DNA of 64,000 nucleotides from Mycobacteroides immunogenum (GTDB lineage: Bacteria; Actinomycetota; Actinomycetes; Mycobacteriales; Mycobacteriaceae), in NCBI RefSeq assembly GCF_001605725.1, contig NZ_CP011530.1, positions 3,410,001 to 3,474,000 of the forward strand, given 5' to 3'. Below, piece by piece: positions 38,876 through 48,207 of this stretch (the stretch's first letter is position 1; every line of letters starts with the position of its first letter). The position numbers were made by a program, and so were the translations under genes. The notes beneath the pieces were generated by a model. That model did not search any database and had not been told where the DNA came from. It saw nothing but the letters and a program-made list of their open reading frames with translations.

Positions 38876-39709
38876 TTAGCCTTCCTCAGTTGTGGTTTCG
38901 GTGGCTGCAGCGGACGGCGCTGCACCCTCGTCGGTGGTCGCTACGGCAGAGGCGAGCAGTTCCTGCTCCCACTCGGCCAGCGGCTCGCCAGCCTCAGGCT
39001 TCTCATCGCCACCGGCCAGACCGGAGCGTGCCTGCAAACCCTCGGCGATCGCGGAAGCGACGACCTTGGTGAGCAGCGCGGCGCTGCGGATCGCGTCGTC
39101 GTTGCCCGGGATCGGGTAGTCCACGACGTCGGGATCGCAGTTGGTGTCCAGGATGGCGATGATCGGGATGTTCAGCTTGCGGGCCTCGGCGACAGCCAGG
39201 TGCTCCTTGTTGGTGTCGACCACGAAGATCGCCGAAGGCACCTTCTGCATGTCCCGGATACCACCGAGGCTGCGCTCGAGCTTGTTCTTCTCACGCGTGA
39301 GCATGAGGATTTCCTTCTTGGTGCGTCCCTCGAAGCCACCGGTCTGCTCCATCGACTCCAGCTCCTTGAGGCGCTGCAGACGCTTGTGCACGGTGGAGAA
39401 GTTGGTGAGCATGCCGCCCAACCAGCGCTGGTTCACGTAAGGCATGCCGACGCGGGTCGCCTCTTCGGCGATGGGCTCCTGGGCCTGCTTCTTGGTGCCG
39501 ACGAACATGACCGAACCACCGTGGGCGACGGTCTCCTTGACGAACTCGTACGCCTTGTCGATGTAGGTCAGCGTCTGCTGCAAGTCGATGATGTAGATGC
39601 CATTGCGGTCGGTGAAGATGAACCGCTTCATCTTGGGGTTCCAACGTCGGGTCTGGTGCCCGAAGTGCGCGCCGCTGTCAAGCAGCTGCTTCATGGTCAC
39701 AACAGCCAT
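38876..39709 (-). CDS. rpsB: 30S ribosomal protein S2
   Basis: Ribosomal protein S2: [55 protein letters not shown], then [18 protein letters not shown] and [21 protein letters not shown]. The acidic C-terminal tail (about 230-277) is typical of mycobacteria. ATG 39709 (MAVVTM) is chosen by similarity to other mycobacterial S2; the in-frame ATG three codons upstream has AAGGA directly in front and cannot be excluded. A 276-base upstream gap holds its promoter. Confidence 0.97.
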   Translation of the reverse strand: MAVVTMKQLLDSGAHFGHQTRRWNPKMKRFIFTDRNGIYIIDLQQTLTYIDKAYEFVKETVAHGGSVMFVGTKKQAQEPIAEEATRVGMPYVNQRWLGGMLTNFSTVHKRLQRLKELESMEQTGGFEGRTKKEILMLTREKNKLERSLGGIRDMQKVPSAIFVVDTNKEHLAVAEARKLNIPIIAILDTNCDPDVVDYPIPGNDDAIRSAALLTKVVASAIAEGLQARSGLAGGDEKPEAGEPLAEWEQELLASAVATTDEGAAPSAAATETTTEEG

Positions 39710-39823
39710 TTCGGCCATTCCTTACTTTGTCGGTTGTCGCCCCGGATCGGGTGATCCTGGGCCCTGGCGCCTGCTGATGCCGGAACCCACCAGAGTGGGA
39801 CCGCCCGGCATTCTGCTCACGAA

Positions 39824-39836
39824 CTTGTGCACAGAC
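39824..39836 (-). promoter_or_regulatory. GTCTGTGCACAAG box about 115 bases before rpsB
   Basis: Minus-strand GTCTGTGCACAAG resembles the GTCTGGCACAAT boxes upstream of rplS and rpsP and lies at nearly the same distance (115 bases) from the start codon. Possible -10 region of a long-leader ribosomal promoter. The 276-base gap 39710-39985 otherwise shows GC-rich sequence and one TTATCCACA. Confidence 0.4.
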
Positions 39837-39985
39837 GCGCGAAGTCAACCCGCTGAGCGAGTTGCGGTCCTGAGTTTACATGCCGAAACGAGTGCTTTTC
39901 GCCACGTACCAACGGGCTACCGGGTTATCCACAGCGACCGCGATGACTCTTCCCCGCACCGTCACCTTCCGGCCACTATGAGGTC

Positions 39986-40498
39986 GTGTGGTTCAGAGGA
40001 CTCGGCCGTCCCGTTCTGATCCTCGCGCTGGCGGTGGCCGCCTCCCCCACGGCGGCTACCGCCCCATCGGACACCGGAGAGCGGTTCGGCTGGCCACTAA
40101 GCCCTCGGCCTGCGGTAACGCACCCATTCGAGAAGCCTCAGCAGCGCTGGAATCGCGGCCACCGCGGCGTCGACCTAGCGGGCGCCACCGCTCAGCGGGT
40201 CATCGCCGCTGGACCCGGTGTCGTGGTGTTCGCGGGAGTACTCGCGGGACGGCCACTGGTGTCGCTCGAACATCGGGGCGGCCTGCGCACCACCTACGAG
40301 CCGGTCACTCCGCTGGTACAGCCTGGGCAGCGAGTCGAGGAAGGTTCGGTGATCGGGGTACTGCAGCGCGGCCACGCGGGCTGCCCCACGTCGGCATGTC
40401 TGCATTGGGGGGCTTTGCGCGGGCCCGCGTCGAGTGCGCACTATCTGAACCCGCTCGGGTTGCTGGCGGCGACACCGCTGCGACTCAAACCGCTCTAG
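39986..40498 (+). CDS. secreted M23-family peptidoglycan endopeptidase-like protein (Rv2891-like)
   Basis: A 170-residue protein with a signal peptide (VLILALAVAASPTAATA) and an M23/LytM domain: GHRGVDLAGATAQRVIAAGPGVVVFAG gives the first zinc ligands (HxxxD) and ACLHWGAL the second His region where LHFE is more usual. VSLEHRGGLRTTYEPVTP is the middle signature. The last His-x-His ligand is reduced to CLHWG, so metal binding may be altered. Convergent stop overlap CTAG with the next gene. Divergent from rpsB. Confidence 0.87.
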   Translation: MWFRGLGRPVLILALAVAASPTAATAPSDTGERFGWPLSPRPAVTHPFEKPQQRWNRGHRGVDLAGATAQRVIAAGPGVVVFAGVLAGRPLVSLEHRGGLRTTYEPVTPLVQPGQRVEEGSVIGVLQRGHAGCPTSACLHWGALRGPASSAHYLNPLGLLAATPLRLKPL

Positions 40499-40746
40499 GC
40501 GGGCTGACAGACGTCGACGCGCGCCGGTTTACCGGTGGCCTGCGACAGCCGTGACACCGCGTCGCGGAAACGGTCGAGGGCATCCTGTTCGGTCACAACT
40601 TGATAGAACGCACGCATCTCGCCGCCGTTGGCCACGCATACCCACCATGGCGGGTAGACATCCGCTATCGCCGTCCCCGGGGCGGCGACCACGGCACTCA
40701 GGGCCAGAGCGACGGCGACGGTCATGGCAGGGATTCCGGCGCGCAT
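40495..40746 (-). CDS. small secreted protein, unknown
   Basis: An 83-residue protein with a signal peptide (AMTVAVALALSAVVAAPGTAIA) and a mature part of about 55 residues containing two cysteines (WVCVANGG and VDVCQPA), likely a disulphide. Mycobacterial homologues of unknown function are common. ATG 40746 is the best signal-peptide start. Sits 14 bases after the TetR-HxlR stop on the same strand. Confidence 0.7.
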   Translation of the reverse strand: MRAGIPAMTVAVALALSAVVAAPGTAIADVYPPWWVCVANGGEMRAFYQVVTEQDALDRFRDAVSRLSQATGKPARVDVCQPA

Positions 40747-40760
40747 GCTTCGCACTGTAG

Positions 40761-41717
40761 TCACCGGACCGATGCCGACCAGGCTTTCGCCCAAAGGTGC
40801 AGCGGCGCCAGCGCGACCAGTAGCCCCTTGCCCACCGTCGTCAACGAGTACTGCCCGTCCTGATTGCGCACGATGTGCGCGGCAGTGAGTTCCTTCAAGC
40901 GCGTGGTGAGCACACCGCTGGAGGCATCGTCCATCTCAGCCTTCAACTCCGGCAAAGTCTTTGCGCCCGAACGCAGTTCCCATACGATCAAGATGGCCCA
41001 ACGCCGGCCGAACAGATCGAATGCCGCGTTGAGCGGCTGCCCCGACCCTGACCCACGTACGGGACTGCCCGGGCGCGGCGCGAGGGCACCCTCCGGCGAC
41101 TCCGCCTCGGACACACCCGCACTGGCGATGATCGTGATGAGGCGGCTGGCCCGCTCGGCCATCTGCTCCGCGCTCTGCTCGGGATGCCGGATCCACCAGG
41201 TGATCATGGCGCCGACCATCCCCATCCAGCCCTGAGTGAGCACGCCGATGTCCTGCGGATCGCGCAGCTGGGTTGCCGCGCTTCCCACCGCGGCCACACC
41301 CTGACCTGCCAGCGCCGCGAGCCGGGTTCTGGCGACCCGCGCCGCGGCCAGCGCCTCGCCACCTTCCGGCAAGGTCTGATCCCAGATCACCAGCCAATCC
41401 GAGGGCCGGGGCGCCAGCGCCTGAAAGATGGCCTGCAGCACCGCACGTGGCAATGCCAGCGTGGGCGGTGCGGCGGCCATCGCCGTCTCGATGTGGTCCC
41501 CAACCATCCGTCCCGCGCGCTCCACGCAGGCGATGTAAAGCTGCTCCTTAGAGCCGAAATACGCCAGCACCATGGGCTTGGATACACCGACGGCAGCCGC
41601 CACATCCGCCAGGGACATGCCCGCGTATCCGCTGCGCCCAAACTCCTGGCATGCGGCATCGAGGATCTGCTGCTCCCGCTCCGCGCGGGGCATGCCCTTG
41701 GTGCCTGCCCGTGTCAT
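40761..41717 (-). CDS. TetR-HxlR fusion transcriptional regulator
   Basis: A 318-residue protein with two DNA-binding modules. Residues about 10-60 are a TetR HTH (EREQQILDAACQEFGRSGYAGMSLADVAAAVGVSKPMVLAYFGSKEQLY) followed by a TetR ligand-type helical domain to about 200; after a Pro/Gly/Ser-rich linker, residues about 228-318 form an HxlR winged helix (NAAFDLFGRRWAILIVWELRSGAKTLPELKAEMDDASSGVLTTRLKELTAAHIVR). No frameshift is seen. Divergent from mmpS-mmpL, with a perfect 22-base palindrome between them, so it most likely represses that efflux or lipid-export operon. Confidence 0.88.
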   Translation of the reverse strand: MTRAGTKGMPRAEREQQILDAACQEFGRSGYAGMSLADVAAAVGVSKPMVLAYFGSKEQLYIACVERAGRMVGDHIETAMAAAPPTLALPRAVLQAIFQALAPRPSDWLVIWDQTLPEGGEALAAARVARTRLAALAGQGVAAVGSAATQLRDPQDIGVLTQGWMGMVGAMITWWIRHPEQSAEQMAERASRLITIIASAGVSEAESPEGALAPRPGSPVRGSGSGQPLNAAFDLFGRRWAILIVWELRSGAKTLPELKAEMDDASSGVLTTRLKELTAAHIVRNQDGQYSLTTVGKGLLVALAPLHLWAKAWSASVR

Positions 41718-41758
41718 GAATCCCTTCTACCAGTTCGCCGGGTCCGGACATGTCGTAT

Positions 41759-41780
41759 TACTGTGGCGCGCGCCACAGTA
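41759..41780. promoter_or_regulatory. perfect 22-bp palindrome in the regulator/mmpS intergenic region
   Basis: TACTGTGGCGC followed directly by GCGCCACAGTA, an exact dyad. A smaller ACCGATCGGT palindrome (41782-41791) and repeated TTAACG and GTTAAATTAAC sequences lie between it and the mmpS start at 41875. Probable binding sites for the TetR-HxlR protein. Confidence 0.75.
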
Positions 41781-41874
41781 GACCGATCGGTGTGACGTTG
41801 ATTTGACCGACTGTTAAATTAACGATCGGGCAGTTAACGTCAACGCTCACCAACGGATCAACGAGGAGCTCCGA

Positions 41875-42282
41875 ATGCGTGGCGCGTGGGTGTATCTGGT
41901 GTCGATAGCGACACTCTGTATCGCGGGGGCGTACATCGCCCATCTGCGCTTGAGTGACATCCCCGACCCAGCGATCGGCCATTCGGCCAAGCCGCCCATA
42001 ACCGGCAAGCCGCGCGACAAGGTCGTCGAGTATCGGCTCGACGGGCCGGCGGGAAGCACCGTCAAGGCGTCATATCTGGACGTCGACGGTGCGGTACGCG
42101 AAGTTTCGGGCACCCTGCCCTGGCAGACCACCCTGCACGCCAAGCAACTCGTGGTTCCCGTGGGCCTTGTCGCCCAGTCCAATTCAGGACAAATGTCCTG
42201 CCGCATCACGATCAACGGGCAGACACGCGATCAAAGCGCGGCCAATGCGTCAGCCGTCTCTTGCCAGGTAACCGTCGCGTGA
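41875..42282 (+). CDS. MmpS-family membrane protein
   Basis: A 135-residue single-pass membrane protein (AWVYLVSIATLCIAGAYIAHL) with a periplasmic beta-rich domain (VVEYRLDGPAGSTVKASYLDVDGAVREVSGTLPW) typical of MmpS proteins, which work with MmpL transporters. GAGGAG precedes the ATG. The stop overlaps the mmpL start by four bases. The specific MmpS subgroup (siderophore, drug, glycopeptidolipid) cannot be decided from the sequence. Confidence 0.92.
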   Translation: MRGAWVYLVSIATLCIAGAYIAHLRLSDIPDPAIGHSAKPPITGKPRDKVVEYRLDGPAGSTVKASYLDVDGAVREVSGTLPWQTTLHAKQLVVPVGLVAQSNSGQMSCRITINGQTRDQSAANASAVSCQVTVA

Positions 42283-45218
42283 GCCTCATGAATAACCTGC
42301 GCGTCCGAGTGCTGGACAAATTGTGGGCAAAACCTGCCGATGTGGCGGCCACGCCTGGGCGGCCACTGCTGGCCCGGCTCCTCTACCGATTCTCCATACC
42401 CATTCTCGTGCTGTGGCTCGGCGCGGCTGGCCTACTCAATCTCGCTGTACCGCAGCTAGAAACAGTGATCAAGCAACATGCCCGTTCGTTCCTTCCTGAC
42501 GACGCCGCCTCTGTTCAAGCCATCTCGAAGATGGGCGACTACTTCGGTGGCGCCGGGACCAACAACTTCGTCTACCTGCTCCTCGAAGGTGATTCGCCTC
42601 TCGGAGCCGAAGCGCACCAGTACTATTCGTCAATCCTCGACCGGATCAACCAGGACAAGAAGCACGTCAATTCGTCCATGGACCTGTGGTCCGACCCGCA
42701 ATTCGCACCCGCCAACGAGAGCGCCGACGGCAAGGCCGCCTACGTCCTGATCAATCTCAAGGGCAACATGGGGACCGCCCTGGCTATGGAGTCCACCGCG
42801 CAGATCCGTGAACTCATCGCCCAGTACCCACCGCCCCAAGGAATCACGGCGCATCTAACTGGTCCGTCCGCCGTGGTGAACGACGAACTGGTTTCCATCA
42901 ACGACTCGATCCTGATCCTGCTGGTCGCGTGCGCGGGGCTGGTGGGCGTCATCTTGCTGGTGGTGTATCGCTCACCGATCACCATCGCCTTGCCGCTACT
43001 GGTGGCAGGAGCAGGTCTTGGTGTCGGGCGCCCGATCGTGGCCTTCCTCGGCGAGCACCAAATCATCGGAGTCTCGATCTTCGCGTCGGCCCTGCTGGCG
43101 GTGATCGTGCTGGGAGCCGGAATCGACTACGGCATATTCCTTTTGGGCAGATACCAGGAGGCGCGCCGAGCCGGTGAAGACCCTGTCACCGCGTACTACA
43201 CGGCGCTTGCCGGGGTGCAGCACATCATCATCGCCTCGGGTCTCACGGTCGCCGGAGCGACGGCCTGCATGGTCTTCACGCGACTGGCGATCTTCAGTAC
43301 CTCCGGGCTGCCCTGCACCGTCGCGGTCGTGGTCACCCTTGCCGCGGCACTGACTCTGGCGCCGGCGGCGCTGGCGGCCGGCAGCCGATTCGGATTCTTC
43401 GAACCGCGCGAAGAGAAATCGCAGCGCCGCTGGCGCCGCATCGCCACCTATGTGGTGCGCTGGCCGGGGCCGGTGCTGGCCGGCAGCCTGGCCGTGCTGG
43501 CGATCGCCTTTCTGGCAGTGCCCGGGTTCCAGCCCAGTTACAACGAGCGACAGGCCCAGCCCAGCGACTCCCCCGCCAACGTGGGCTTCGCCGCATCGGA
43601 TCGGCACCTGCCACCAAACATCATGTCCCCCAGCGTGTTCATCGTGGAGTCGGATCACGATATGCGCAACTCGGGCGACCTGATCGCCCTCGCGAAAATG
43701 AGTAGCGCGATATTGAACATTCCTGGCGTCAGCAATGTGCAAGGCATAACCCGGCCATTGGCCGCCCCGCTGGAACTGGGAACACTGCCCGCACAGGCCG
43801 GCTATGTCGGTGGCCGACTGACCCAGATGACAAACCTGCTCAAACAGCGCATCGAGGACCTCACCGCCCTCAGTGGCCGGGTGGGCCAATTGTCACTGAC
43901 GGTGCGGGGCCTTGAGCAGGCGCTGCAGACCGGAACCGTAGGAGCAACCCGGATCCATTCGGGTGCAGCCGAATTGCGCACAAGCCTGGCGGCCGTCGTG
44001 CAGAAGGTTGACTCACTGCGCGGAACCGTCAAGCCTGCCGAGGACTTCATCGGCGGCATCCCGAACTGCCACGACAACGACTACTGCCAGGCCGCACTCA
44101 CCGGCTTCTCGCTCTTCGACGACCTGCACCGTTTCGACGGGCTCGTCGGCAATCTGGTGAACGGAACCGGAACGCTGGCTCAGACCTTGCCGGCGCTGGG
44201 TGCGCAGCTGCCGGCCCTGAAGGATTTCATCAGCCAGGTCAACGCGGTTGTCGCACCGCTGCAGAGCACCCTGCAGGTGCTGTTGCCACAGGTCTCCGAT
44301 ATCACGCAATTCACCGACGATCTGAGCAAGAGCTTCACCGACGGTGACCCGAACAACTCATTCTTCATACCCACCCAGGCATTTGAGAACCCACTGTTCA
44401 AAAGCGCTATGCCGTACTTCTTCTCGAGTGACGGCAAGGTCACGCGGATGGTCGTCACCCCAGAACAGGAGGGATTCAGCCAGGAAGCGATGGAGCTGAG
44501 TTCCAAGATCATCCCGACCGCACTACAGGCCATCAAGGGCACGTCGTTGGCGGGTAGCACGGTCAGCATCGGCGGACCGGGCGGCACGCTGCTGAACATC
44601 GAGGCGTTCACGCGCGAGGACTTCATCACCAGCGCTGTGGCCGCGTTCGCGTTCGTGTTCTGCGTGATATTGATTCTCCTGCGCAGCCTGGTCGCCGCGA
44701 TCGTGGTGATCGGGACCGTCGCACTGTCCTATGTCTCGGCGCTGGGCGTGACGGTATTCGTCTGGCAAGACCTCATCGGCATACCACTGCACTGGTCGGT
44801 GGCACCACTGTCTTTCGTGTTCTTGGTCGCTGTCGGGGCCGACTACAACATGCTGCTGGTGGCCAGGTTCCGAGAGGAACTGCATGCCGGTATCAAGACG
44901 GGCATCATCCGTTCCATGGCCAATACCGGTGGCGTGGTGACGACCGCAGGCCTGGTGTTCGGGTTCACGATGTTCGCGATGATCGTCGCTCCCGCGCGGA
45001 ACATCGCCCAGCTCGGTACCGCCGTCGGTATGGGCCTACTCATGGACACACTGATTGTGCGATCGTTTGTCGTCCCGGCAATCGCTACCCTGTTGGGCCG
45101 CTGGTTCTGGTGGCCGCTGGTGGTGCACGACAGAGCCGCCAGCCGGGACGCCACTGCCCACGGGGTGGCGCCCGAGGACGCGCCCGATCGTGGCCGGCTG
45201 GTCGGAGCGGCCCGATGA
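42279..45218 (+). CDS. MmpL-family RND transporter
   Basis: About 979 residues, RND fold: one N-terminal helix (FSIPILVLWLGAAGLLNLAVP), a large periplasmic domain, helices 2-6 (SILILLVACAGLVGVILLVVYRS; VIVLGAGIDYGIFLLGRYQEARRAG, carrying the GxDYxxF proton-relay motif), a second periplasmic domain (about 420-770) and the C-terminal helix set with VGADYNMLLVARFREEL. GTG 42279 overlaps the mmpS stop as GTGA; ATG 42288 is an alternative. Members export lipids, siderophores or drugs (clofazimine, bedaquiline in some M. abscessus pairs); which applies here is open. Control probably by the divergent TetR-HxlR gene. Confidence 0.94.
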   Translation: MSLMNNLRVRVLDKLWAKPADVAATPGRPLLARLLYRFSIPILVLWLGAAGLLNLAVPQLETVIKQHARSFLPDDAASVQAISKMGDYFGGAGTNNFVYLLLEGDSPLGAEAHQYYSSILDRINQDKKHVNSSMDLWSDPQFAPANESADGKAAYVLINLKGNMGTALAMESTAQIRELIAQYPPPQGITAHLTGPSAVVNDELVSINDSILILLVACAGLVGVILLVVYRSPITIALPLLVAGAGLGVGRPIVAFLGEHQIIGVSIFASALLAVIVLGAGIDYGIFLLGRYQEARRAGEDPVTAYYTALAGVQHIIIASGLTVAGATACMVFTRLAIFSTSGLPCTVAVVVTLAAALTLAPAALAAGSRFGFFEPREEKSQRRWRRIATYVVRWPGPVLAGSLAVLAIAFLAVPGFQPSYNERQAQPSDSPANVGFAASDRHLPPNIMSPSVFIVESDHDMRNSGDLIALAKMSSAILNIPGVSNVQGITRPLAAPLELGTLPAQAGYVGGRLTQMTNLLKQRIEDLTALSGRVGQLSLTVRGLEQALQTGTVGATRIHSGAAELRTSLAAVVQKVDSLRGTVKPAEDFIGGIPNCHDNDYCQAALTGFSLFDDLHRFDGLVGNLVNGTGTLAQTLPALGAQLPALKDFISQVNAVVAPLQSTLQVLLPQVSDITQFTDDLSKSFTDGDPNNSFFIPTQAFENPLFKSAMPYFFSSDGKVTRMVVTPEQEGFSQEAMELSSKIIPTALQAIKGTSLAGSTVSIGGPGGTLLNIEAFTREDFITSAVAAFAFVFCVILILLRSLVAAIVVIGTVALSYVSALGVTVFVWQDLIGIPLHWSVAPLSFVFLVAVGADYNMLLVARFREELHAGIKTGIIRSMANTGGVVTTAGLVFGFTMFAMIVAPARNIAQLGTAVGMGLLMDTLIVRSFVVPAIATLLGRWFWWPLVVHDRAASRDATAHGVAPEDAPDRGRLVGAAR

Positions 45219-45376
45219 CATGGGCGAGCTGGTGCGGGATATCCGCAACCGACAAGCCTCGGACCGCGCTGGAGATGCACTTCGGCACAGGACATCTCGA
45301 AAGCAACACGTACGAGCTGAACCTCGGCTCGCTGCGGATTCGCATCGGCACATGGCACACGCCGTGCCCACGGTAG
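45215..45376 (+). CDS. possible 53-residue protein coupled to mmpL
   Basis: ATG 45215 overlaps the mmpL stop as ATGA. The 53 residues (MTWASWCGISATDKPRTALE...) are not recognised, have no membrane segment, and end in GTWHTPCPR. Overlap with the next small frame makes it unclear which, if either, is translated. Confidence 0.35.
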   Translation: MTWASWCGISATDKPRTALEMHFGTGHLESNTYELNLGSLRIRIGTWHTPCPR

Positions 45377-45600
45377 CCGGAGTGACCGCGCTGCTTCTGC
45401 TGCTACTAGCAGTGGCGCTGTGGGCCACGGGCGGCAACAACTCGATGAGCTACTACCAGCGCGAGGTGATCCGCGCGATGCGCAAGCAGTCGCGGCAAGA
45501 GAAGACAAACTTGGTGGCCGATGCGCACCCAGTTCGGCCACGCCACTGGGCCGGCCGCATCGGCCGAGCAATCACACGGAAGAACAAGCCGAACAAATAA
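45352..45600 (+). CDS. possible small single-helix membrane protein after mmpL
   Basis: An 82-residue frame starting at ATG 45352 with one strong helix (TVAGVTALLLLLLAVALWATGG) and a very basic C-terminus ending KNKPNK. It overlaps the preceding small frame by 25 bases. The basic, single-helix design suggests an accessory or assembly partner for the transporter, but this is inference. Ends 3 bases before the convergent xerC stop. Confidence 0.45.
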   Translation: MAHAVPTVAGVTALLLLLLAVALWATGGNNSMSYYQREVIRAMRKQSRQEKTNLVADAHPVRPRHWAGRIGRAITRKNKPNK

Positions 45601-45603
45601 CCG

Positions 45604-46518
45604 TCACGCCCGCGGATGCGCCTGATCGTGCACGGCTCGCAGCCGCGCCACGGTGACGTGGGTGTAGAGCTGGGTGGTGGCGAGTGTGGAGTGCCCCAGT
45701 AGTTCCTGAACGACGCGCAGGTCCGCGCCACCCTCCAGGAGATGGGTTGCGGCGCTGTGCCGTAACCCATGTGGGCCGATATCGGGGGCGCCGGGAACAG
45801 CCGACATGGTTTGGTGCACCACCGTGCGGACCTGGCGCGGATCGATGCGCCGGCCCCGGGCGCCGAGCAGCAGTGCGGCTCCAGACTCCGGCGCAGCAAG
45901 ATGAGGGCGCCCGCGGTCCAGCCACGCGGTCAGCGCATCTGCTGCTGGCCCCCCGAACGGCACGGTGCGCTCCTTGTCACCTTTACCCAAGACGCGCAAG
46001 ACTTTTCGCGACCGGTCGATATCATCGATGTCCAGCCCGCACAGCTCGCTGACGCGAATCCCGGTGGCATAGAGCATCTCCACGATCAGTCGATCCCGCA
46101 ATGCCATCGGATCGTCTTGTTCGGCACCAGAATGGGCCGCTTCCATCGCCGCGACGGCTTGGTCTTGTCGCAGCACGGCGGGCAGAGTCCGGCGAGATTT
46201 AGGCTGCTGTAAACGAATCGCGGGATCTGTCTGCATCAGACCGCGGCGGGTCGCCCAGGCGGTGAAGATCTTCACCGCCGAGGTGCGCCGCGCGACGGTG
46301 GACCGGGCCGCGCCCTGCCGGGCCTGAGCCCCCAGCCAAGACCGTAGGACCGGAAGAGACAGGTCGGCCAGGGTCGCATCGGGATTGGATGCCGACAGAT
46401 GATCGAACAAGAGCGTGAGGTCGCCGCGATAGGCACGCTGGGTGTGTACTGACCGCCCGCGCTCCAGCGCAAGATACTCAGCGAACTCGTCGAGCATCGC
46501 GGTCAGCTGCGGCGTCAC
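45604..46518 (-). CDS. xerC: tyrosine recombinase XerC
   Basis: Resolves chromosome dimers at dif with XerD. The 304 residues have a SAM-like N-terminal core-binding domain ([23 protein letters not shown]) and the catalytic domain with [10 protein letters not shown] (Arg), [39 protein letters not shown] (His-x-x-Arg, His, and Tyr nucleophile). GTG 46518 overlaps the upstream stop as GTGA. Syntenic with M. tuberculosis Rv2894c, so not a phage integrase. Confidence 0.94.
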   Translation of the reverse strand: MTPQLTAMLDEFAEYLALERGRSVHTQRAYRGDLTLLFDHLSASNPDATLADLSLPVLRSWLGAQARQGAARSTVARRTSAVKIFTAWATRRGLMQTDPAIRLQQPKSRRTLPAVLRQDQAVAAMEAAHSGAEQDDPMALRDRLIVEMLYATGIRVSELCGLDIDDIDRSRKVLRVLGKGDKERTVPFGGPAADALTAWLDRGRPHLAAPESGAALLLGARGRRIDPRQVRTVVHQTMSAVPGAPDIGPHGLRHSAATHLLEGGADLRVVQELLGHSTLATTQLYTHVTVARLRAVHDQAHPRA

Positions 46519-47345
46519 TCCTTCACGGTAGCTTCGGAAGCCGCCAGCTCCTGTTTCCACACGCGGAATGTTTCCTCGGTTCGACCACGACGCCAATAGC
46601 CCGAGATCGAGGCGGCCCATTTCGGTGCGACCGCACGTTCCTTGCGGATGTATGGCCGCAGGTTGTGCATGACGGTCTGGGCCTCGCCGTGGATGAATAC
46701 CTGCACCTGTCCGGGCAACCACTCTGCCGAGCGCACCGCCGCCACCAACGGGGCGTTGTCCCCCGCCAGGCTCTCGTCGACCTCGTCGGCACCGGCGCCG
46801 CGGTGAACCCAGACGATCTCGACATCGCCGCGGGTGTCGAAGGCGATCTCGTCCTGGGGACCGGCCACCTCGATGAACACCTTGGCGCGAGCACCTTCCG
46901 GAAGTGCTTGCAGCGCGACACTGATCGCCGGGACAGCCGACTCATCGCCGGCAAGTAGATGCCAATCGGCCGCGGGATCGGGTGAGTACGCGCCATGAGA
47001 GTCCGTCACATACAACTTGTCTCCGGCTTTCGCCCGCGCGGCCCAGGGTCCCGCGACGCCGGTGTCTCCGTGCACCACGAAGTCGATGGCGATCTCGCGG
47101 CGGCCGGTATCAACGGAACGAATGGTGTACGTGCGCACCGTGGCTTGCATGTCACGCGCCTGATCGACATCGCGCGGACCCGGCCCTTCGTGGCCCTCGG
47201 GCAGGAATATCAGCTTGGCGTAGCTGTCGGTGTCTGAGTTGGCCTCGAAACCGTCGAATCCATTACCGCCAAGCACCACCCGGGTGATGTGCGGAGTCAC
47301 CTGTTCGGTCCGGACTACCTGCAGCTCATGGAGCGGGCGTGCCAT
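46515..47345 (-). CDS. siderophore-interacting flavoprotein reductase (ViuB-like)
   Basis: A 276-residue FAD-dependent ferric-siderophore reductase (SIP family, PF08021/PF04954). FAD-binding RTYTIRSVD is near residue 95 and [36 protein letters not shown] and the [20 protein letters not shown]-terminus follow. Releases iron from carboxymycobactin-type siderophores in the cytoplasm. Counterpart of Rv2895c, and couples to xerC by GTGA. No IdeR box was seen upstream by eye. Confidence 0.9.
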   Translation of the reverse strand: MARPLHELQVVRTEQVTPHITRVVLGGNGFDGFEANSDTDSYAKLIFLPEGHEGPGPRDVDQARDMQATVRTYTIRSVDTGRREIAIDFVVHGDTGVAGPWAARAKAGDKLYVTDSHGAYSPDPAADWHLLAGDESAVPAISVALQALPEGARAKVFIEVAGPQDEIAFDTRGDVEIVWVHRGAGADEVDESLAGDNAPLVAAVRSAEWLPGQVQVFIHGEAQTVMHNLRPYIRKERAVAPKWAASISGYWRRGRTEETFRVWKQELAASEATVKE

Positions 47346-47420
47346 ATCGCCTCCTGCGTCGAATCTTCTATGTCAATTGCCTTGACTATACGGAGAAATC
47401 GCCGCCGACGGGGGGCCACC

Positions 47421-48083
47421 TCAGGGCAGCATGCCCCTGACGATCAGCTCAGCGGCGGCTTCGGCGTGCGCATGAACCTGATCAGGGTCGAGTACGTCGT
47501 CGCCGAACACGCTCCTAGCCAGGGCCCCGCTACTGAACAAGGCTGCGGTACCGGACGTGATCAGAAAAAAGCTGGTCTGCAGTGGCACATCGCGCAACTC
47601 CCCTGCCTTGACAGCTTCCTCATAGACCGGGCCGAGCCGGTCTTGCATGGGGATGACGTAGGCCTGGCAGATGTGCCGCAGCCGCTCGCTGTCCTGGCCC
47701 GCCTCGATGTCCATGATCCGGATCAGTTCGGGGTGTTCGGCCGCGAAGATCACAAACATCTTGATGAATCGTTTGATCCGCTCCGCAGAGTTCCGGCTCT
47801 CATCGTCATCTGCCAGAACCTTGTCGACGATCGCCTGAAACCCCCAGTCAACGGCCGCGTACCACAACTGTTCCTTGGACGAAAAGCGTTGATGTAGCAG
47901 ATTGTGACTAACGCCCAGCTCTCGATTGAGCGTGCGCATCGACACGCCCTGATATCCGTGGGTGGCGAATGCCCGTAACGCAGCCGCGAAAATCGCGTCC
48001 GCCGACACTCCTTCCCCACCCTTGCGCGGCCTGCCACGAGGGCGCCGCGCCAGCTCACCCGCTTCAGTCACGAAATCCGTCAC
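47421..48083 (-). CDS. TetR-family regulator
   Basis: A 220-residue TetR: HTH ALRAFATHGYQGVSMRTLNRELGVSHNLLHQRFSSKEQLWYAAVDWG (about 34-82), preceded by a basic RRPRGRPRKGG arm. The C-terminal domain is TetR_C-like. Divergent from a DoxX gene (48208); the 124-base interval contains GGACGTCC (48134-48141 region) but no clear long dyad. Target unknown. Confidence 0.85.
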   Translation of the reverse strand: MTDFVTEAGELARRPRGRPRKGGEGVSADAIFAAALRAFATHGYQGVSMRTLNRELGVSHNLLHQRFSSKEQLWYAAVDWGFQAIVDKVLADDDESRNSAERIKRFIKMFVIFAAEHPELIRIMDIEAGQDSERLRHICQAYVIPMQDRLGPVYEEAVKAGELRDVPLQTSFFLITSGTAALFSSGALARSVFGDDVLDPDQVHAHAEAAAELIVRGMLP

Positions 48084-48207
48084 ATCCTTCCTCCTCAGCC
48101 ATCATCCCCCCACTTGCTGGCAATCGCGCCCAAGGACGTCCACACAGTGGTCATGATCTTTATCGGGTTCGCAGAACTCCGCCGTTACCGCGCGGCATAC
48201 TGACCCG

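Noticed and set aside
37979..39754. 591-residue rightward open frame
   Set aside because: Antisense to tsf and rpsB, both clear ribosomal-operon genes; composition typical of a high-GC shadow frame.
45604..46518. Phage or island integrase
   Set aside because: Position next to the viuB-like gene and before dprA matches housekeeping XerC in other mycobacteria; no att sites or phage genes adjoin.
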